Shown in pieces: positions 14,621-15,542 of a DNA stretch of 15,542 nt. How positions within the stretch are numbered: position 1 is the stretch's first letter; every line of letters starts with the position of its first letter. The DNA comes from Chthoniobacterales bacterium. Lineage in GTDB: Bacteria > Verrucomicrobiota > Verrucomicrobiia > Chthoniobacterales > UBA10450. The position numbers were made by a program, and so were the translations under genes. The stretch lies in the NCBI GenBank assembly GCA_013695925.1, contig JACCZO010000300.1, positions 1-15,542 of the forward strand, given 5' to 3'. Below the pieces are notes generated by a model, which was given only the letters and a program-made list of their open reading frames with translations, was not told where the DNA came from and did not search any database.

Positions 14621-15542
14621 TCAAGCCGCCGTCTTGCGCCAGACCCGCCGGCCGAGCGCAATCGCAGTGATCGTTAGGCCAGCGGTCAGCCCCCACCACA
14701 TCCCGGCGACGCCGAGCCCGAGCGGGAACGCGAGGTACCAGCCGAACGGAATCGAAATCACCCAGTAGGCGAAAAACGCGAGCAGAGCCGGGATCTTCAC
14801 ATCGGCCAGCCCGCGCAGGGCGCCGCCGGCCGAAACCTGAAGCGCGTCGCTCACCTGGAAAGCCGCCGAAACGAGGAGAAGATTTGCCGCCAGCGCCACC
14901 ACCGCCGGGTCGGTCAGGAACAAGCCTGCGATGGTGTGATTAAAAAACAAAAAGAGCTGTGCGCTCCCGGCGGTAAAGGCCAGGGCCAGGCCCCAGCCGC
15001 TGATTAGAATCAAGCGCAGGCGCTCATGCTGGCGCGCGCCCCAGGCTTCGCCCATTCGCACCGTTAGGGCCATGGAGAGCCCGAGCGGCACCATGAAAAT
15101 GGTGGCCGCACAAGTGATCGCGACCTGGTGCGAAGCGAGCGCGGCCGGGCCGAGCGTGCCAATGAGAAGCGTGGCCATGACAAACGCGCTCACCTCGGCG
15201 AGCAATTGCAGGCTTGCCGGCAACCCGACCCGGACGAGGTCGCGCACGGTCGCCCATTCCGGCAGGCGAAACCAATGCACCGGCACCCATTCCCGCAGCG
15301 CGGGCGAGCGCAGCGACCACCAGAGGATGCCCGCCAGCATCACGAGACGGGCCAAAAGCGTGGCGACTCCGGCGCCATCCAACTCCAGCCGCGGCGCGCC
15401 GAGTTTGCCGTAGATGAAGATCCAGTTGAAAAATACGTTCAGGACGCCCGCCCCGAGCATGATCCAGAACGGCGGCCATGGCTTGTTCATGGCGTCGGCG
15501 TGATTTTTCACCGCCATCGCGCCCATCGCCGGAATCATGGAC
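14621..15542 (-). CDS. MATE-family multidrug/solute exporter, partial (start outside the window)
   Basis: At least 305 C-terminal residues of an inner-membrane antiporter of the MATE (NorM/DinF-like) family, which exports drugs or metabolites using Na+ or H+ gradients. Around nine to ten hydrophobic helices are visible. Family-like features include PPFWIMLGAGVLNVFFNWIF early on; the start of the second helical bundle VRVGLPASLQLLAEVSAFVM; ALASHQVAITCAATIFMVPL; and SDALQVSAGGALRGLADVKI near the end. These correspond to roughly the last two thirds of a 440-460-residue protein. The frame is open to the right edge; the internal ATG near 15538 is not the true start. It is immediately upstream of PhzF (36 bases), suggesting that the two genes are expressed together. 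Confidence 0.93.
   Translation of the reverse strand, partial: SMIPAMGAMAVKNHADAMNKPWPPFWIMLGAGVLNVFFNWIFIYGKLGAPRLELDGAGVATLLARLVMLAGILWWSLRSPALREWVPVHWFRLPEWATVRDLVRVGLPASLQLLAEVSAFVMATLLIGTLGPAALASHQVAITCAATIFMVPLGLSMALTVRMGEAWGARQHERLRLILISGWGLALAFTAGSAQLFLFFNHTIAGLFLTDPAVVALAANLLLVSAAFQVSDALQVSAGGALRGLADVKIPALLAFFAYWVISIPFGWYLAFPLGLGVAGMWWGLTAGLTITAIALGRRVWRKTAA

Overview
The window is GC-rich bacterial chromosomal DNA. lpxD shows a Gram-negative outer membrane. The composition, the small dispersed repeats and the overall gene style recall soil Verrucomicrobia (Chthoniobacterales-like), but this placement is an inference: there is no rRNA or other marker gene. Several frameshifted genes mean that either real decay or indels in a draft or metagenomic assembly must be kept in mind.

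Layout. Bases 1-108 hold the end of an unidentified, possibly transposase-related gene. From 185 to 6536 lies an ordinary housekeeping block: lpxD and a short-chain dehydrogenase on the minus strand, then, divergently, a threonine ammonia-lyase with an ACT domain followed by a full-length glycine decarboxylase GcvP. GcvP carries three in-frame low-complexity or repeat-derived insertions, including 16 consecutive serines.

Bases 6537-10250 are an accessory, repeat-rich stretch. Three minus-strand genes (a nuclease-fold-like protein, an unknown membrane-anchored protein and a small RelA/SpoT-type HD hydrolase) are associated with a 125-bp imperfect palindrome that looks like an integron attC site. 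Next to them are inverted repeats ending in GGGGTC, a frameshifted IS110-family transposase remnant and the frameshifted tail of an MgtC/SapB-family gene. A voltage-gated-type ion channel with a non-canonical selectivity filter follows at 10253-11059.

Bases 11173-13821 hold a decayed minus-strand module of phage or mobile-element character. It has a small lysine-rich ORF, an ADP-ribosyltransferase-like domain and a thioredoxin-reductase-like FAD/NAD(P) domain broken by several frameshifts. It abuts, and reads in frame from, the 3' end of a PhzF-family gene, whose last few residues appear replaced. PhzF sits directly behind a MATE-family exporter that runs off the right edge, so MATE-PhzF is probably an operon.

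Across the whole window the octamer GCCTAACG/CGTTAGGC is markedly over-represented. It occurs mainly in the core-type genes and is absent from the decayed 11-14 kb module.
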